Notes: a model not told the origin generated them from the letters alone. DNA of 64,000 nt from Prochlorococcus sp. AG-418-M08 (GCA_003213955.1 QCMG01000007.1:39103-103102), one strand, 5' to 3'; numbered from the stretch's first letter, positions 29,442-39,743 are shown. Made by a program: numbers and translations.

Positions 29442-30206
29442 CTATGAACTTATAAAACTCCATTGTCTTGAAAGTGTCTTAGATCTTCTCCAAGAATAAA
29501 AGTCATAATTTGATTCATATGTACATAAATTAGAGATATCAATATTTGCATTGGGTATGTTTTCATTTAAAAGTTGAATATGAGCATATTTTTTTAGATT
29601 TAGTGGGATTTGATTCTCAGTTTTGAATTTTAAAATTATCCTTTCATCTTTTAAACTGGGGATTATTTCTTTATGAGCAATTTGTTTATAAAAATTTTGT
29701 AGATTTTTATTATCTATTAGATAATTTTTTTTCGATATTGATGGTCCTATTGCAACAAGTAGATCCTCCCTTGAAGACCCTTTCTTATAAAAGATATTGA
29801 TAAGATTCTTTATTATTTTAATTTCTAAACCCTTTCTCCCGCAATGTATAGCGGCAACGCATCTTTTTTTTTTGTCAGCAAACAATATTGGCATACAGTC
29901 TGCTGTGTAAATCCATAAATTTTGGTTATGTTTATCATTAACCAAGCCATCAGCCTCGTTTCTTTTATTCAAATAAGTCTCTGATCCGAAAACTATTTTA
30001 TTACTATGAATTTGATTTAAAACACAATCACTATAATTTTTATTAAGGTGTTTTGATAAAAGCGATAATTTAATTTCAGAACTTGTTTTTGTAAAAAAAC
30101 CATGTTTAAAATTATTTTTAACAAGGATAGGTGATAAATAATATTTAAAATATTTGTCATTTATAAGTAACTTATTTTCTTGAAAATCCTTTTGGTAACT
30201 TGTCAT
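29442..30206 (-). CDS. YfiH/LACC1-family purine nucleoside phosphorylase-like protein
   Basis: Members of this family (formerly called laccase domain or polyphenol oxidase) bind zinc and act on purine nucleosides. The ligand pattern is visible: QIHSNK, then YTADCMPIL, then AIHCGRKG with the last histidine. IGPSI lies near residue 164. At 254 residues the length is normal. It starts 10 bases after the stop of the Tab2-like gene and is probably part of the same minus-strand unit. Confidence 0.82.
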   Translation of the reverse strand: MTSYQKDFQENKLLINDKYFKYYLSPILVKNNFKHGFFTKTSSEIKLSLLSKHLNKNYSDCVLNQIHSNKIVFGSETYLNKRNEADGLVNDKHNQNLWIYTADCMPILFADKKKRCVAAIHCGRKGLEIKIIKNLINIFYKKGSSREDLLVAIGPSISKKNYLIDNKNLQNFYKQIAHKEIIPSLKDERIILKFKTENQIPLNLKKYAHIQLLNENIPNANIDISNLCTYESNYDFYSWRRSKTLSRQWSFISS

Positions 30207-30215
30207 AGAATTTGC

Positions 30216-31121
30216 TTATGAAATTAATTCTACATCTCTTAAAATCCAGAATCCTGAGAATTCTTCAGTAAAAGGAGTTGACTGTATGGAAATAAACTGA
30301 TAACCAAAAGAATCATTTTTAGTTTCAATAAATTTTTCATTTAACTTTTTAGCATCTTTTTCAGATAAATCTGTTACTAACCATTTATTATCTCCCGAGG
30401 CTTCAAGTATGAGTTGGTTTTTCTCAATTTGTAGCTTTACTGGTTCTAAACTACTAAACCAAGCTGCGAGAGCTAGTGATCTGTGTTTACTAAAAAGTCT
30501 AAGGCCAGGCACTAGGTTTCCATTCTTTAAGGATTGATGAATCGGAAAAATATCTCCAAATTCAATAGGCCAATTTTGAGCAGATTTTAATTCCTCTATG
30601 GATATTTCAGAGATTGTCAAAGCATCACCCCTTACAGCTTCAGGTAAAGGTGTGGCATCATTCTCAATTTTAGATGTAAATGTTGGAGCTAAAACTCCTC
30701 TAACATAACCATTCTCAAGAGGATAAATCTCTCGTTCGAGAAATTCTATTCTATCAAATAATTCATAAGTTCTTCTACTAACAAGAGCCTCAATACCCAG
30801 CTTCTCAATTGATTTCTTAATTATTGATTTCATTGATGCCCTCCAAAATCTAATTTTTGATGGCTTTGCCCAACCTTTTTTTTCTGCATCATTTAGAGCT
30901 TCACTTAAAGCTTTTGTAAGCCATATGGAATTTACTTCGCTTGCTGGACAAATTTTATTCCAAAGAAATATATCCTCTGTTTTGAAATTTTTTGTAGATG
31001 AAATAATTAATTCCCATCTTTTTTTACCATTTTTTTCAATAATTGGTCTGGAATAAAAGTCCAATTCCCAATCTGATATTTTTAAGTTTTGATCTGAAGC
31101 AATGTTTTTATTGAGAGTCAT
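30216..31121 (-). CDS. Tab2/Atab2-family RNA-binding protein
   Basis: Tab2 in Chlamydomonas and Atab2 in Arabidopsis bind plastid mRNA and activate translation of photosystem I (and II) subunits; cyanobacterial homologues are presumed to act similarly. The 301-residue protein opens with WELDFYSRPI and GKKRWEL, has LPEAVRGDAL in the middle, and closes with the family-typical GFWILRD. Its start overlaps the end of the S1-domain gene by 14 bases, so two RNA-binding proteins are cotranscribed. Confidence 0.85.
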   Translation of the reverse strand: MTLNKNIASDQNLKISDWELDFYSRPIIEKNGKKRWELIISSTKNFKTEDIFLWNKICPASEVNSIWLTKALSEALNDAEKKGWAKPSKIRFWRASMKSIIKKSIEKLGIEALVSRRTYELFDRIEFLEREIYPLENGYVRGVLAPTFTSKIENDATPLPEAVRGDALTISEISIEELKSAQNWPIEFGDIFPIHQSLKNGNLVPGLRLFSKHRSLALAAWFSSLEPVKLQIEKNQLILEASGDNKWLVTDLSEKDAKKLNEKFIETKNDSFGYQFISIQSTPFTEEFSGFWILRDVELIS

Positions 31122-32334
31122 TTTTTAAATCTTTTTTATCGAAAAGAGCTTTAGTTTTAAGGGCTCTTTCAGATGCTTCAATCATAACTTTTTCTTTATC
31201 AACAATTAATTCTCCTGGAGAGTTTTCTAACAATGCTGTGTTCAAACCAATTCTTCCTCTCTCTAGATCAATTTCTGTAATAAGAGCCTTGACACGCTCA
31301 CCCTCGGCAAAGATTTCTCTTAAATCACGAATTGATCCATTTGTTATGGAAGATTGATGAAGAAGGCCACTTGCTCCTCCTAAATCAACAAAAAAGCCAT
31401 ATGGTTTTATTGCTAAAATTTCGCCCTCGATTAATTGTCCTAATTTTAAATCTGCAAAAATAGAAACTAAGAGTGCTTTTTTTTCTGATAAAACAAGTTT
31501 ACGTGACTCTGGATTGACTTCTAAAAATGCAACTTTTAAAGTTTTGCTTACTAAAGATTGATAATCTTGGCCATCTTCAAGTTGAGATCTTGGGATAAAT
31601 CCTCTTAATCCATCAACATCGCAAGTAAGTCCACCTCTATTAAATCCGTTAATTGTGACTTTAATTAATTCTCCATTTTTTGCGGAGCTAGAAACTTTTT
31701 CCCAACTTTGTCTAAGAATTAATGCTCTGGCACTAACGGTAACCATGCCATCTGCATTTTGTTCCTTAATAACTAAAACTTCCATTTCAAGACCTATTGG
31801 GAATTTTTCTTTGAAATTAGTAATCACTCCTAAACTTGATTCTTTTTTGGGCATAAAACCTGGTGCTTTACCACCAATATCTATATATAATCCATCGCTT
31901 TCTAAGGCTATTACTTTCCCCTTAATTGTTTCTCCCGTTGCTCCAATCGGTTCATTTTCATTTAAGGCTTCTAAAAAAGCACTTTCATCAAAATCAAATT
32001 CATCTACTTTCCTCTCCAATACAAAATCTTTATCTTCATCTTGAGGATTTAAAGGTTTTGCTAGATTTTGATAACTTTGATTTTCAAACTTAATGTTTGT
32101 GGAATAATTTTCTTTTTCTTCTTTTATAGGAGCTTCAATACTTTGATGCTCTATGGATTTTATCTCTTCGTTTTTCTCTTTTGGGAGACTTTGATTATCA
32201 TCTATAATTTCTTTCTTAGTAATAGTGGTATCTTTTTTACTTATATGAAGAACCTGAATAGGTTTCTTCATATCATTTTTTTTGCCCTTAATTTCTTTAT
32301 CATTTTGGGCGTTCTTATCACTTACTCCCTTCAT
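31108..32334 (-). CDS. S1-domain RNA-binding protein (ribosomal protein S1 homologue B)
   Basis: Residues 1-120 are a charged, low-complexity leader. Three S1 OB-fold repeats follow, from about residues 135, 217 and 300. The third (GEILAIKPYGFFVDLGGASGLLH) is the most canonical. Cyanobacteria carry more than one S1 homologue, and three-repeat forms such as this (called rps1b or nbp1) bind RNA. The ATG at 32334 is used; an in-frame ATG at residue 22 is a possible alternative. It may bind mRNA in translation initiation, given the weak Shine-Dalgarno use in this genome; that is inference. Confidence 0.85.
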   Translation of the reverse strand: MKGVSDKNAQNDKEIKGKKNDMKKPIQVLHISKKDTTITKKEIIDDNQSLPKEKNEEIKSIEHQSIEAPIKEEKENYSTNIKFENQSYQNLAKPLNPQDEDKDFVLERKVDEFDFDESAFLEALNENEPIGATGETIKGKVIALESDGLYIDIGGKAPGFMPKKESSLGVITNFKEKFPIGLEMEVLVIKEQNADGMVTVSARALILRQSWEKVSSSAKNGELIKVTINGFNRGGLTCDVDGLRGFIPRSQLEDGQDYQSLVSKTLKVAFLEVNPESRKLVLSEKKALLVSIFADLKLGQLIEGEILAIKPYGFFVDLGGASGLLHQSSITNGSIRDLREIFAEGERVKALITEIDLERGRIGLNTALLENSPGELIVDKEKVMIEASERALKTKALFDKKDLKNDSQ

Positions 32335-32397
32335 AGGTAAAATTAAAGTAATTTATTATTAACATATTCTAAATCTTAGAACTCACAATTAAAAATA

Positions 32398-33186
32398 ATG
32401 AACTTTAAATCAATACCAACTGAATTCGAATATTTATCATGGCCAGAGGTGAAAAATATTTCAAAAGAGATAAGATCTACAATAATTTGGCCATTTGGAG
32501 CGGTAGAACAACATGGCCCCCATCTACCTTTAGCTACAGATAGTATTTTTGTTGATGAGATCATTTGCGAAGTTTTAAAGTTGATCCCTTCTGATAAACC
32601 TATAAAAAAACTTCCAACTCAATATTTTGGTTTTTCTCCAGAACATAAGGGATTTGATGGGACTATTTCCCTTTCTTCAAAACTAATAACCTTAATGATT
32701 AAGGAAGTTGGAGTTCAATTAGCTGATATGGGGTTTAAAAGATTGATATTGATTAATGCTCATGGAGGTCAAATTTCCTTACTAAGTACAGCTGCCAGAG
32801 AATTAAGATCTATTGCTCCAAATCTTTCAGTTTTTCCATGTTTTTTATGGAGTGGTGTTGATGGATTAAGTGATTTGTTAACAAAAAAAGAGATCGATAA
32901 TGGATTACATGCCTCTTTAGCTGAAACAAGTTTGATGATGGCTTTAAAATCTGAACTTGTTGGCGATGAAAGACCTTCTGAAGGAATTCAAAATCAAATT
33001 CCGGAGGGTTGGAGCTTGGAAGGAAATGCTCCAATAGCTTGGTTAACAGAAGATCTAAGTGAGTCGGGAGTTATAGGAGATAGCAAAGGTTCAACTGTAG
33101 AGCTTGGCAAAAGTTTAAAAAGTTTATTAGTCGATCATTGGTACAAATTAATTCTGAATCTTATGCAATCAGACTGGCCTAATTAA
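32398..33186 (+). CDS. Creatininase-family amidohydrolase
   Basis: The 262-residue protein belongs to the creatininase/ArfB family of metal-dependent amide hydrolases. The metal site pattern is visible in GAVEQHGPHLPLATD at about residues 39-53, NAHGGQ near 118 and the glutamate in LAETSLMM near 180. Members act on creatinine, formamides in deazaflavin and riboflavin-type pathways, or mycofactocin. Nothing nearby indicates the substrate. It is divergent from the S1-domain gene and followed by ado. Confidence 0.8.
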   Translation: MNFKSIPTEFEYLSWPEVKNISKEIRSTIIWPFGAVEQHGPHLPLATDSIFVDEIICEVLKLIPSDKPIKKLPTQYFGFSPEHKGFDGTISLSSKLITLMIKEVGVQLADMGFKRLILINAHGGQISLLSTAARELRSIAPNLSVFPCFLWSGVDGLSDLLTKKEIDNGLHASLAETSLMMALKSELVGDERPSEGIQNQIPEGWSLEGNAPIAWLTEDLSESGVIGDSKGSTVELGKSLKSLLVDHWYKLILNLMQSDWPN

Positions 33187-33262
33187 AAAATAATAAAGAC
33201 CTCTTAATTAAAAATATGGTTTAACAATTGAAACTATTTTCATCATATTTGAATAAACTCAC

Positions 33263-33268
33263 TATAAT
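33263..33268 (+). promoter_or_regulatory. Putative -10 box of ado
   Basis: An exact TATAAT lies 45 bases before the ado start codon, which would put transcription initiation near 33275 with a leader of about 33 bases. No good -35 box is seen at the right spacing, which is usual in Prochlorococcus promoters. Confidence 0.5.
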
Positions 33269-33307
33269 TATGTAAAACTTAGGCATAATGAGCTAAAGAT
33301 TACTGAC

Positions 33308-34039
33308 ATGCAAACACTCGAATCTAATAAAAACTCTAGTATAGAAAATGCTATTGATGAAAATTCTATAGATTTACCTGACTTCACTACCGAATCTTAC
33401 AAGGATGCCTATAGCAGAATTAATGCAATTGTTATAGAAGGTGAACAAGAAGCTCATGATAATTACATTTCTCTAGCAACACTTATACCTAACGAGTTAG
33501 AGGAATTAACCAAACTAGCAAAAATGGAGCTCAAACATAAAAGAGGTTTTACAGCATGTGGAAGAAACCTTGGAGTTCAAGCAGATATGATTTTTGCTAA
33601 GGAATTCTTTTCTAAATTACATGGCAATTTTCAAGTTGCGTTAAAGGATGGCAAGACAACTACATGCTTATTAATACAGGCAATCTTGATTGAAGCTTTT
33701 GCTATCTCTGCTTACCATGTTTATATAAGAGTTGCTGATCCTTTCGCGAAAAAAATTACTCAGGGTGTTGTTAAAGATGAATATCTACATTTAAATTATG
33801 GTCAAGAATGGCTAAAAGAAAATTTAGCCGCTTGCAAATCAGAGCTAATGGAAGCGAATAAGGTTAATCTTCCATTGATTAAGAAAATGTTAGATCAAGT
33901 TGCTGAAGATGCTTCAGTATTAGCTATGGACAAAGAAGAATTAATGGAAGAATTCATGATCGCTTATCAAGATACACTACTTGAAATAGGTTTGGATAAT
34001 AGAGAAATTGCAAGAATGGCAATGGCAGCAATCGTTTGA
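33308..34039 (+). CDS. ado: Aldehyde-deformylating oxygenase
   Basis: ADO converts fatty aldehydes to alkanes (pentadecane, heptadecane) and formate using a di-iron centre. The 243-residue helical protein shows the ferritin-like ligands: glutamate in EGEQEAHDNY, ELKHKRG with glutamate and histidine, the glutamate in LIEAFAI, and KDEYLHLNYG with glutamate and histidine. Length and motifs match the characterised Prochlorococcus enzyme. The reductase supplying its substrate follows after 109 bases. Confidence 0.96.
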   Translation: MQTLESNKNSSIENAIDENSIDLPDFTTESYKDAYSRINAIVIEGEQEAHDNYISLATLIPNELEELTKLAKMELKHKRGFTACGRNLGVQADMIFAKEFFSKLHGNFQVALKDGKTTTCLLIQAILIEAFAISAYHVYIRVADPFAKKITQGVVKDEYLHLNYGQEWLKENLAACKSELMEANKVNLPLIKKMLDQVAEDASVLAMDKEELMEEFMIAYQDTLLEIGLDNREIARMAMAAIV

Positions 34040-34148
34040 TTTATTTATAAATTTATTTAACCGATTCAATAATAATTTTTATCAATTTAGTTCAAAGCTC
34101 TGTGCTATTGTTCATATCTATATATAGATTCCATTAATAAATTAATCA

Positions 34149-35189
34149 ATGTTTGGGCTAATCGGTCATTCAACTAGTTTTGAAGATGCTAAAAGAAAGG
34201 CTTCAATATTGGGCTTTGATCATATTGCAGATGGTGATTTAGATGTTTGGTGCACAGCCCCTCCTCAACTAGTCGAAAATGTAGAGGTTCAAAGTGCTAC
34301 AGGTATATCAATTGAGGGTGCTTATATTGATTCATGTTTCGTTCCTGAAATGCTTTCAAGATTTAAAACTGCAAGAAGAAAAGTTTTGAATGCTATGGAA
34401 TTAGCTCAAAAAAAAGGTATCAATATAACTGCTTTAGGTGGGTTCACCTCTATAATATTCGAGAATTTTAACCTCCTTCAACATAAGCAAATTAGAAATA
34501 CTTCATTAGAATGGGAAAGATTCACAACTGGTAATACTCATACTGCATGGGTTATTTGTAGGCAATTAGAAATGAATGCACCAAAGATAGGTATTGATCT
34601 TAAAAGTGCAACTGTTGCGGTAGTAGGAGCTACAGGAGATATAGGAAGCGCTGTTTGTAGATGGTTAATTAATAAAACAGGTATTAGGGAACTTCTTCTG
34701 GTTGCCAGGCAACCAGAACCTTTGGCTTCTTTACAAAAAGAATTAGATGGAGGAACTATCAGAAATTTAGATGAAGCTTTACCTGAAGCAGATATTGTTG
34801 TATGGGTTGCAAGTATGCCAAAAACTATGGAAATCGATACAAATAATCTTAAAAAACCATGTTTGATGATTGATGGTGGATATCCAAAGAATTTAGACGA
34901 AAAATTCCAAGGTAATGATATACATGTCCTAAAAGGAGGTATAGTAAAATTCTTCAATGATATTGGTTGGAATATGATGGAACTAGCGGAAATGCAAAAT
35001 CCTCAAAGAGAAATGTTTGCATGTTTTGCAGAAGCCATGATCTTAGAATTTGAAAAATGTCATACAAATTTTAGTTGGGGAAGAAACAATATTTCGCTCG
35101 ATAAAATGGAGTTCATTGGTGCAGCTTCTATAAAGCATGGATTCTCCGCTATTGGTCTTGATAAGCAACCAAAAGTACTAGCTGTTTAA
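34149..35189 (+). CDS. aar: Long-chain acyl-ACP reductase
   Basis: AAR reduces acyl-ACP to the fatty aldehyde used by ADO, through an acyl-cysteine intermediate. The 346-residue protein has an N-terminal [10 protein letters not shown], an NADPH-binding [15 protein letters not shown] near residue 160, and the catalytic cysteine in [12 protein letters not shown] near 294. accA starts 2 bases after its stop, so the alkane step and malonyl-CoA synthesis are likely cotranscribed. Confidence 0.96.
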   Translation: MFGLIGHSTSFEDAKRKASILGFDHIADGDLDVWCTAPPQLVENVEVQSATGISIEGAYIDSCFVPEMLSRFKTARRKVLNAMELAQKKGINITALGGFTSIIFENFNLLQHKQIRNTSLEWERFTTGNTHTAWVICRQLEMNAPKIGIDLKSATVAVVGATGDIGSAVCRWLINKTGIRELLLVARQPEPLASLQKELDGGTIRNLDEALPEADIVVWVASMPKTMEIDTNNLKKPCLMIDGGYPKNLDEKFQGNDIHVLKGGIVKFFNDIGWNMMELAEMQNPQREMFACFAEAMILEFEKCHTNFSWGRNNISLDKMEFIGAASIKHGFSAIGLDKQPKVLAV

Positions 35190-35191
35190 TC

Positions 35192-36199
35192 ATGGCAAGA
35201 CGTTATCTTCTAGATTTTGAAAAACCTCTTGTAGAGCTTGAGAAGCAAATAGAACAGATTAGAGAATTAGCTAGAGATTCAGAAGTAGATGTTAGTCAAC
35301 AGTTAATACAATTAGAAACACTAGCTACAAGAAGAAGAGAGGAAATTTTTAGATCCCTTACACCTGCCCAAAAAATTCAAGTAGCAAGACACCCTCAAAG
35401 ACCAAGTACTTTGGATTTTATTCAAATGTTTTGTGATGATTGGATTGAATTACATGGTGATAGAAACGGGGGAGACGATATGGCACTAATTGGTGGCATA
35501 GGTTCAATAAATAATAAATCTGTCCTTTTGTTAGGTCATCAGAAAGGTAGAGATACGAAAGAAAATGTAGTGAGAAACTTTGGAATGGCAAAACCTGGGG
35601 GTTATAGAAAGGCTTTAAGGTTAATGCAGCATGCTAATAGATTCTCATTACCAATCCTTTCTTTTATTGATACTCCAGGAGCATATGCGGGCCTCTCTGC
35701 CGAAGAACAAGGTCAAGGAGAGGCAATAGCAAGAAATTTAAGAGAAATGTTCGGCTTTGAAGTTCCAATTATTGCCACAATTATTGGTGAAGGAGGTTCT
35801 GGAGGTGCTCTTGGGATTGGGGTGGCTGATAGATTATTGATGTTTGAACATAGTGTTTATACTGTTGCAAGTCCAGAGGCTTGCGCATCAATTCTTTGGA
35901 GAGATGCTGCAAAGGCTTCAGAAGCTGCAACAGCATTAAAAATAACTGGCAAAGATCTTCTTGATTTAGGTGTAATTGATGAGGTTTTATTAGAACCTGC
36001 AGGTGGGAATAACTGGGCACCTATAGAGGCTGGTAATACTTTAAAAGCTTCAATAGAGAAACATCTCAATCAATTATTGGAATTGAGTAAAGAGGAACTA
36101 TTAGAAAAAAGATATGAAAAATTCAGGGTTTTGGGGAAATTTATTGAATCTAATAGTATTGAAGAAATTCAAGAAGAAATACCACAAACAACAGAGTAA
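35192..36199 (+). CDS. accA: Acetyl-CoA carboxylase carboxyltransferase subunit alpha
   Basis: AccA with AccD transfers CO2 from biotin to acetyl-CoA, producing malonyl-CoA for fatty acids. The 335-residue protein has the family start [11 protein letters not shown], the [11 protein letters not shown] segment, [10 protein letters not shown], and [11 protein letters not shown] near residue 200. It sits in a plus-strand run with aar upstream and the short-chain dehydrogenase downstream, all joined by 1-2 base gaps. Confidence 0.97.
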   Translation: MARRYLLDFEKPLVELEKQIEQIRELARDSEVDVSQQLIQLETLATRRREEIFRSLTPAQKIQVARHPQRPSTLDFIQMFCDDWIELHGDRNGGDDMALIGGIGSINNKSVLLLGHQKGRDTKENVVRNFGMAKPGGYRKALRLMQHANRFSLPILSFIDTPGAYAGLSAEEQGQGEAIARNLREMFGFEVPIIATIIGEGGSGGALGIGVADRLLMFEHSVYTVASPEACASILWRDAAKASEAATALKITGKDLLDLGVIDEVLLEPAGGNNWAPIEAGNTLKASIEKHLNQLLELSKEELLEKRYEKFRVLGKFIESNSIEEIQEEIPQTTE

Positions 36200-36200
36200 A

Positions 36201-36908
36201 TTGAAATTAGCATTTATTACAGGAGCTACTAAAGGAATTGGTAGATCTACAGCGATCACTTTTGCAAATGCTGGTTGGGATTTGATTTTACTTTCGAGAG
36301 ATTTAGATATGATGGAGACATTAAGAGATGAGCTATCAAATACTCAGTCAACAATTAAACTTGTAAAGTGTGATCTATCTGATGAACATAATATTGAGAA
36401 TTCTGTAAAAGAAGCAATAAACAAATATGGATGCCCTTCCGTTTTAATAAATAATGCGGGTATCGCATTTAATGGGAATCTAGTAGATATTAGCCTTAAA
36501 AAATGGAGAGAAATAATGCAAATCAACTTAACAAGTGTTTTCCAAATATGTAGTTTAATCGTTCCCAAAATGAGAAAAAATGGTGGCTTGATTATTAATG
36601 TTAGTAGTCATGCCTCTTATAGTGCTTTCCCTCAGTGGGGTGCTTATTGTGTATCTAAATCTGCTCTTGCAATGTTTACTAAATGTCTAAGAGAGGAAGA
36701 AAGATCTAATTCGATTAGGGCTTGTACAATTACTTTAGGTTCAGTTAATACCCCCCTTTGGGACTCAGAATCAATTAAAACAGATTTTGATAGATCATCT
36801 ATGCTTTCTTCAACTAAGGTCTCAAATACAATTCTTTATATCGCTGAACAACCAGATTCACAAATTATAGAAGATTTAACTCTAATGCCTTCTGGAGGAG
36901 CTTTTTGA
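36201..36908 (+). CDS. Short-chain dehydrogenase/reductase
   Basis: A 235-residue Rossmann-fold SDR. It shows the cofactor motif TGATKGIG at residues 7-14, NNAG near 86, and the catalytic SxxxxxxxxxxxxYxxxK arrangement (serine in NVSSHAS, then YCVSK). I start it at TTG 36201, two bases after the accA stop. The frame is open back to 36114, but that stretch lies inside accA and the motif would sit unusually deep. Substrate unknown. Position after aar-accA suggests lipid or aldehyde metabolism. Confidence 0.85.
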   Translation: MKLAFITGATKGIGRSTAITFANAGWDLILLSRDLDMMETLRDELSNTQSTIKLVKCDLSDEHNIENSVKEAINKYGCPSVLINNAGIAFNGNLVDISLKKWREIMQINLTSVFQICSLIVPKMRKNGGLIINVSSHASYSAFPQWGAYCVSKSALAMFTKCLREEERSNSIRACTITLGSVNTPLWDSESIKTDFDRSSMLSSTKVSNTILYIAEQPDSQIIEDLTLMPSGGAF

Positions 36909-37061
36909 TCTTATTTTATAAAGTTGCAATATTGATAAACTAATTTTTTTAGATCTAAAAGAACTCGAATAAACATAAGAATGTGATATAGTGTATAGGC
37001 AAATTAGACCAAGATAGATAAAGTAATTAAGTTTGCATATCATTTTTTTGATCGGTATTTT

Positions 37062-37802
37062 ATGACTTCTACATTACCCAACGATAATATAAGAGATTTT
37101 GATGAACAAATTACTAGTAAATTAATCTCTGAAATAATAAGAGATCGTATTAAGAGTAAAGGTACAAGATTTAGTGCAAATGATAATATTGCTGATTTTA
37201 TAAATCCAGGGGAGTTAGAAATTCTAGAAAAAGAGGTTGCATCTAGAATCGAAGATCTACTCAAATCTTTAGTTATTGATGTTGATAATGATCACAATAC
37301 TAAAGAGACCGCAGAAAGAGTATCAAAAATGTACCTTAACGAAGTTTTTAAAGGTAGATATTATGAACAGCCAAAAGTTACTAGCTTCCCAAATGATAAG
37401 AATCTTGATGAAATATATACTGTTGGACCAATAACAGTGAGGTCTGCCTGTTCTCATCATTTAGTACCAATCTTAGGAGAATGTTGGATAGGAATTAAAC
37501 CAGGTAGCAAAGTGATTGGACTTTCAAAATTTGCCAGAGTGGCAGATTGGGTTTTCTCTAGACCACATATTCAAGAAGAAGCTGTAATGATTCTTGCAGA
37601 TGAAATAGAGAAATTATGCGAACCTAAAGGGCTGGGTATAATAGTAAAAGCTCAGCATTATTGTATGAAATGGAGAGGTGTTAAAGAGCCAAACACTAGC
37701 ATGATAAATTCAGTAGTAAGGGGTGATTTTAGGCATGATATTAGTCTCAAGCAAGAATTTTTTGAACTAGTTAAACAACAATCTTCTAATAATAATTACT
37801 AA
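37062..37802 (+). CDS. folE: GTP cyclohydrolase I
   Basis: FolE opens GTP to dihydroneopterin triphosphate for folate (and pterins). The 246-residue protein has a variable N-terminus of about 55 residues, then the catalytic core with zinc ligands in SACSHHLVP near residue 127 and the cysteine in QHYCMKWRG near 200. It ends 2 bases before the convergent trpF stop. The 153 bases upstream hold no gene I can recognise. Confidence 0.96.
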   Translation: MTSTLPNDNIRDFDEQITSKLISEIIRDRIKSKGTRFSANDNIADFINPGELEILEKEVASRIEDLLKSLVIDVDNDHNTKETAERVSKMYLNEVFKGRYYEQPKVTSFPNDKNLDEIYTVGPITVRSACSHHLVPILGECWIGIKPGSKVIGLSKFARVADWVFSRPHIQEEAVMILADEIEKLCEPKGLGIIVKAQHYCMKWRGVKEPNTSMINSVVRGDFRHDISLKQEFFELVKQQSSNNNY

Positions 37803-37804
37803 AT

Positions 37805-38461
37805 CTAATATTTTTTTACTTCTTTTATAACTAAATCAATTTTATCAATATCTTTTATTCCAGGAGAAATTTCAACCCCACTAGAAATATCCACACCACA
37901 TGGTTTGATTTTTTTAGCTATTTCCTCTATCCATTCTTTAGAAACACCTCCAGCGAGCCACCAAGGTTTGCTAAAACTCAAATCTTCTAAATATTTTTGA
38001 TCTATTTTCTTCCCTGAACCTCCATATGTTTCTTTGTTCCATGAATCCAAGAGTATTGCATCTATAAAATTTTCATAGATTTTTATTTTATTAAGATCTT
38101 TTTTATCTTTTATTCTAAAGGCTTTCCATATTCCAATATTTGGAATTTTCTGTTTTAATTCTTTACAGTAATCAATATCTTCATCTCCATGAAGTTGAAT
38201 TATGGTCTCGTTTGGTTCTCCCAAAAAATTTTGAATAATTGAATCAATAGGTGTGTTTTTTACAACTGAAACTCTCTCAATATTTGGATATAAATCTTTT
38301 AAAGTGCTGAAGATTGCTTTCTTCTTTTCTGGTGAAATATATCTCGGTGATTCATCAACAGAAATGATACCTATCGCATTAGGCCCTAAATTTGCTATTT
38401 GAACAGCTTGTTCAATAGACGTTATCCCACAGATTTTAATTAAAGTTTTACTCATAACCAT
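37805..38461 (-). CDS. trpF: Phosphoribosylanthranilate isomerase
   Basis: TrpF catalyses the third step of tryptophan synthesis. The 218-residue TIM barrel opens with KICGITS, which holds the catalytic cysteine. QLHGDED lies near residue 89, and the closing WLAGGVS and GVDISSGVE segments bind the phosphate. Two in-frame ATGs occur (38461 and 38455). An AGGA seven bases before the first favours it. It stands alone, convergent with folE. Confidence 0.95.
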   Translation of the reverse strand: MVMSKTLIKICGITSIEQAVQIANLGPNAIGIISVDESPRYISPEKKKAIFSTLKDLYPNIERVSVVKNTPIDSIIQNFLGEPNETIIQLHGDEDIDYCKELKQKIPNIGIWKAFRIKDKKDLNKIKIYENFIDAILLDSWNKETYGGSGKKIDQKYLEDLSFSKPWWLAGGVSKEWIEEIAKKIKPCGVDISSGVEISPGIKDIDKIDLVIKEVKKY

Positions 38462-38516
38462 ATCTTTATCCTAGAGGTAGAATGAATAATATTTGTAAAT
38501 ATAACGGAGATTATTT

Positions 38517-39743
38517 TTGAAAAGTTTGCAAATTTTCAAAATATGGGGAATTCCCTTTAACATTCATCCTTATTGGTTCATAGTACTTTTTTTAATCTCT
38601 TGGAGTATCTCTAATCAAGTTAATTTAGTCTCTGGACAACTTTACAACATGAAGGAAGCTTGGTTAATTGGTTTCTTAACTTCTTTTTTCTTATTAAGCA
38701 CGATTATATTCCATGAGATCTTCCATACTTTTGTTTCAATAAATCAAGGAGTAAAAATAAAAAAAATTACTTTTTATTTCTTAGGAGCAGTTTTACAAGT
38801 AGATAAAGAGTGTCAAACAGCTTTAGGTAATATAAAAATTGCTATTGTAAGGCCTCTATTATGTTTCTCTACAGGCTTAGTACTGCTTTTGATATCATAT
38901 CTAAATGGATTTAACGAACAAATAATTTTAAATATAGTTAACAGAGTAGCCTTATTAAATCTGTTCCTGGCCTTTCTAAACTTAATACCGATAGGCTCCT
39001 TAGATGGAGGTGATTTGTTAAAGAGTATTATTTGGTATTTTTCAGGGAGTAAAAATAAAGGAAGAAATTTTTTAAATAAATTAACTCTAGTATTATCGAT
39101 TTTAGTTTTTTTATTTGGGATTATATTTTTATTTAGTTTGAATTTTTACTATGGTTTATTACTATCTTTTTTAGGCTTATTTGGAATTAATTCATCGAAA
39201 TCTGAAAATCAATTTTTTAAAATTGAGAATATTCTTAGATTAAGTAAAGTTTCCGATCTTAAATTAAAGCCATTAAGAAAAATCGAATTCAATTCGACTT
39301 TGATAGATTTAAATAATGTCGTTAGAAATAAAAAAGATAATCAAGATAAATATTTATTTTTGACTAACAATGGAAGATGGGAAGGTTTTATTGAGGAGAA
39401 GATCCTTAAAGCTGTTTCAGTAAAAAAATGGGACAGAACTCTTGTTGGGGAATTTAAGAAACCAATTAATAATTTTACTAGTGTAAAAAGTGCTACTAAG
39501 TTATGGAGAGCTATAGAACAAATAGAGAATACAAATGAAGGCCTCTTATTAGTACTCAATTCTGCTGAGATACCTTTAGGAATTGTCGACAGAAATAAAA
39601 TTGGTTATTTTTTATTTAATAAATTAGGCCTAAATTTACCCTCTAATCTTATAAGTAAATTTAATAATAGAAATCAGTACCCTTTGGGAATTGACTTGCC
39701 AAGAATTATTAAATTAATGAAAAAGAAAGGAGATATTGAATGA
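38517..39743 (+). CDS. Site-2 protease family protein with C-terminal CBS-like region
   Basis: The 408-residue membrane protein is an M50-type intramembrane zinc protease. The active site HEIFH lies near residue 66 and the second motif NLIPIGSLDGG, which supplies the aspartate ligand, lies near 157. About six membrane helices occupy the first 230 residues. The C-terminal 170 residues resemble paired CBS domains, often regulatory in this subgroup. The start is a TTG at 38517. It probably cleaves membrane-bound regulators, but the substrate is unknown. Confidence 0.88.
   Translation: MKSLQIFKIWGIPFNIHPYWFIVLFLISWSISNQVNLVSGQLYNMKEAWLIGFLTSFFLLSTIIFHEIFHTFVSINQGVKIKKITFYFLGAVLQVDKECQTALGNIKIAIVRPLLCFSTGLVLLLISYLNGFNEQIILNIVNRVALLNLFLAFLNLIPIGSLDGGDLLKSIIWYFSGSKNKGRNFLNKLTLVLSILVFLFGIIFLFSLNFYYGLLLSFLGLFGINSSKSENQFFKIENILRLSKVSDLKLKPLRKIEFNSTLIDLNNVVRNKKDNQDKYLFLTNNGRWEGFIEEKILKAVSVKKWDRTLVGEFKKPINNFTSVKSATKLWRAIEQIENTNEGLLLVLNSAEIPLGIVDRNKIGYFLFNKLGLNLPSNLISKFNNRNQYPLGIDLPRIIKLMKKKGDIE

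Noticed and set aside
35781..36069. Minus-strand open frames inside accA
   Set aside because: Low-complexity composition, no start signals, and antisense to a well-conserved gene.
36114..36200. Longer start for the SDR gene inside accA
   Set aside because: The cofactor-binding motif should be near the N-terminus, which the TTG at 36201 gives.
36947..36960. Palindrome TTTTAGATCTAAAA before folE
   Set aside because: Mostly A and T; no T run or neighbouring repeats to suggest a role.
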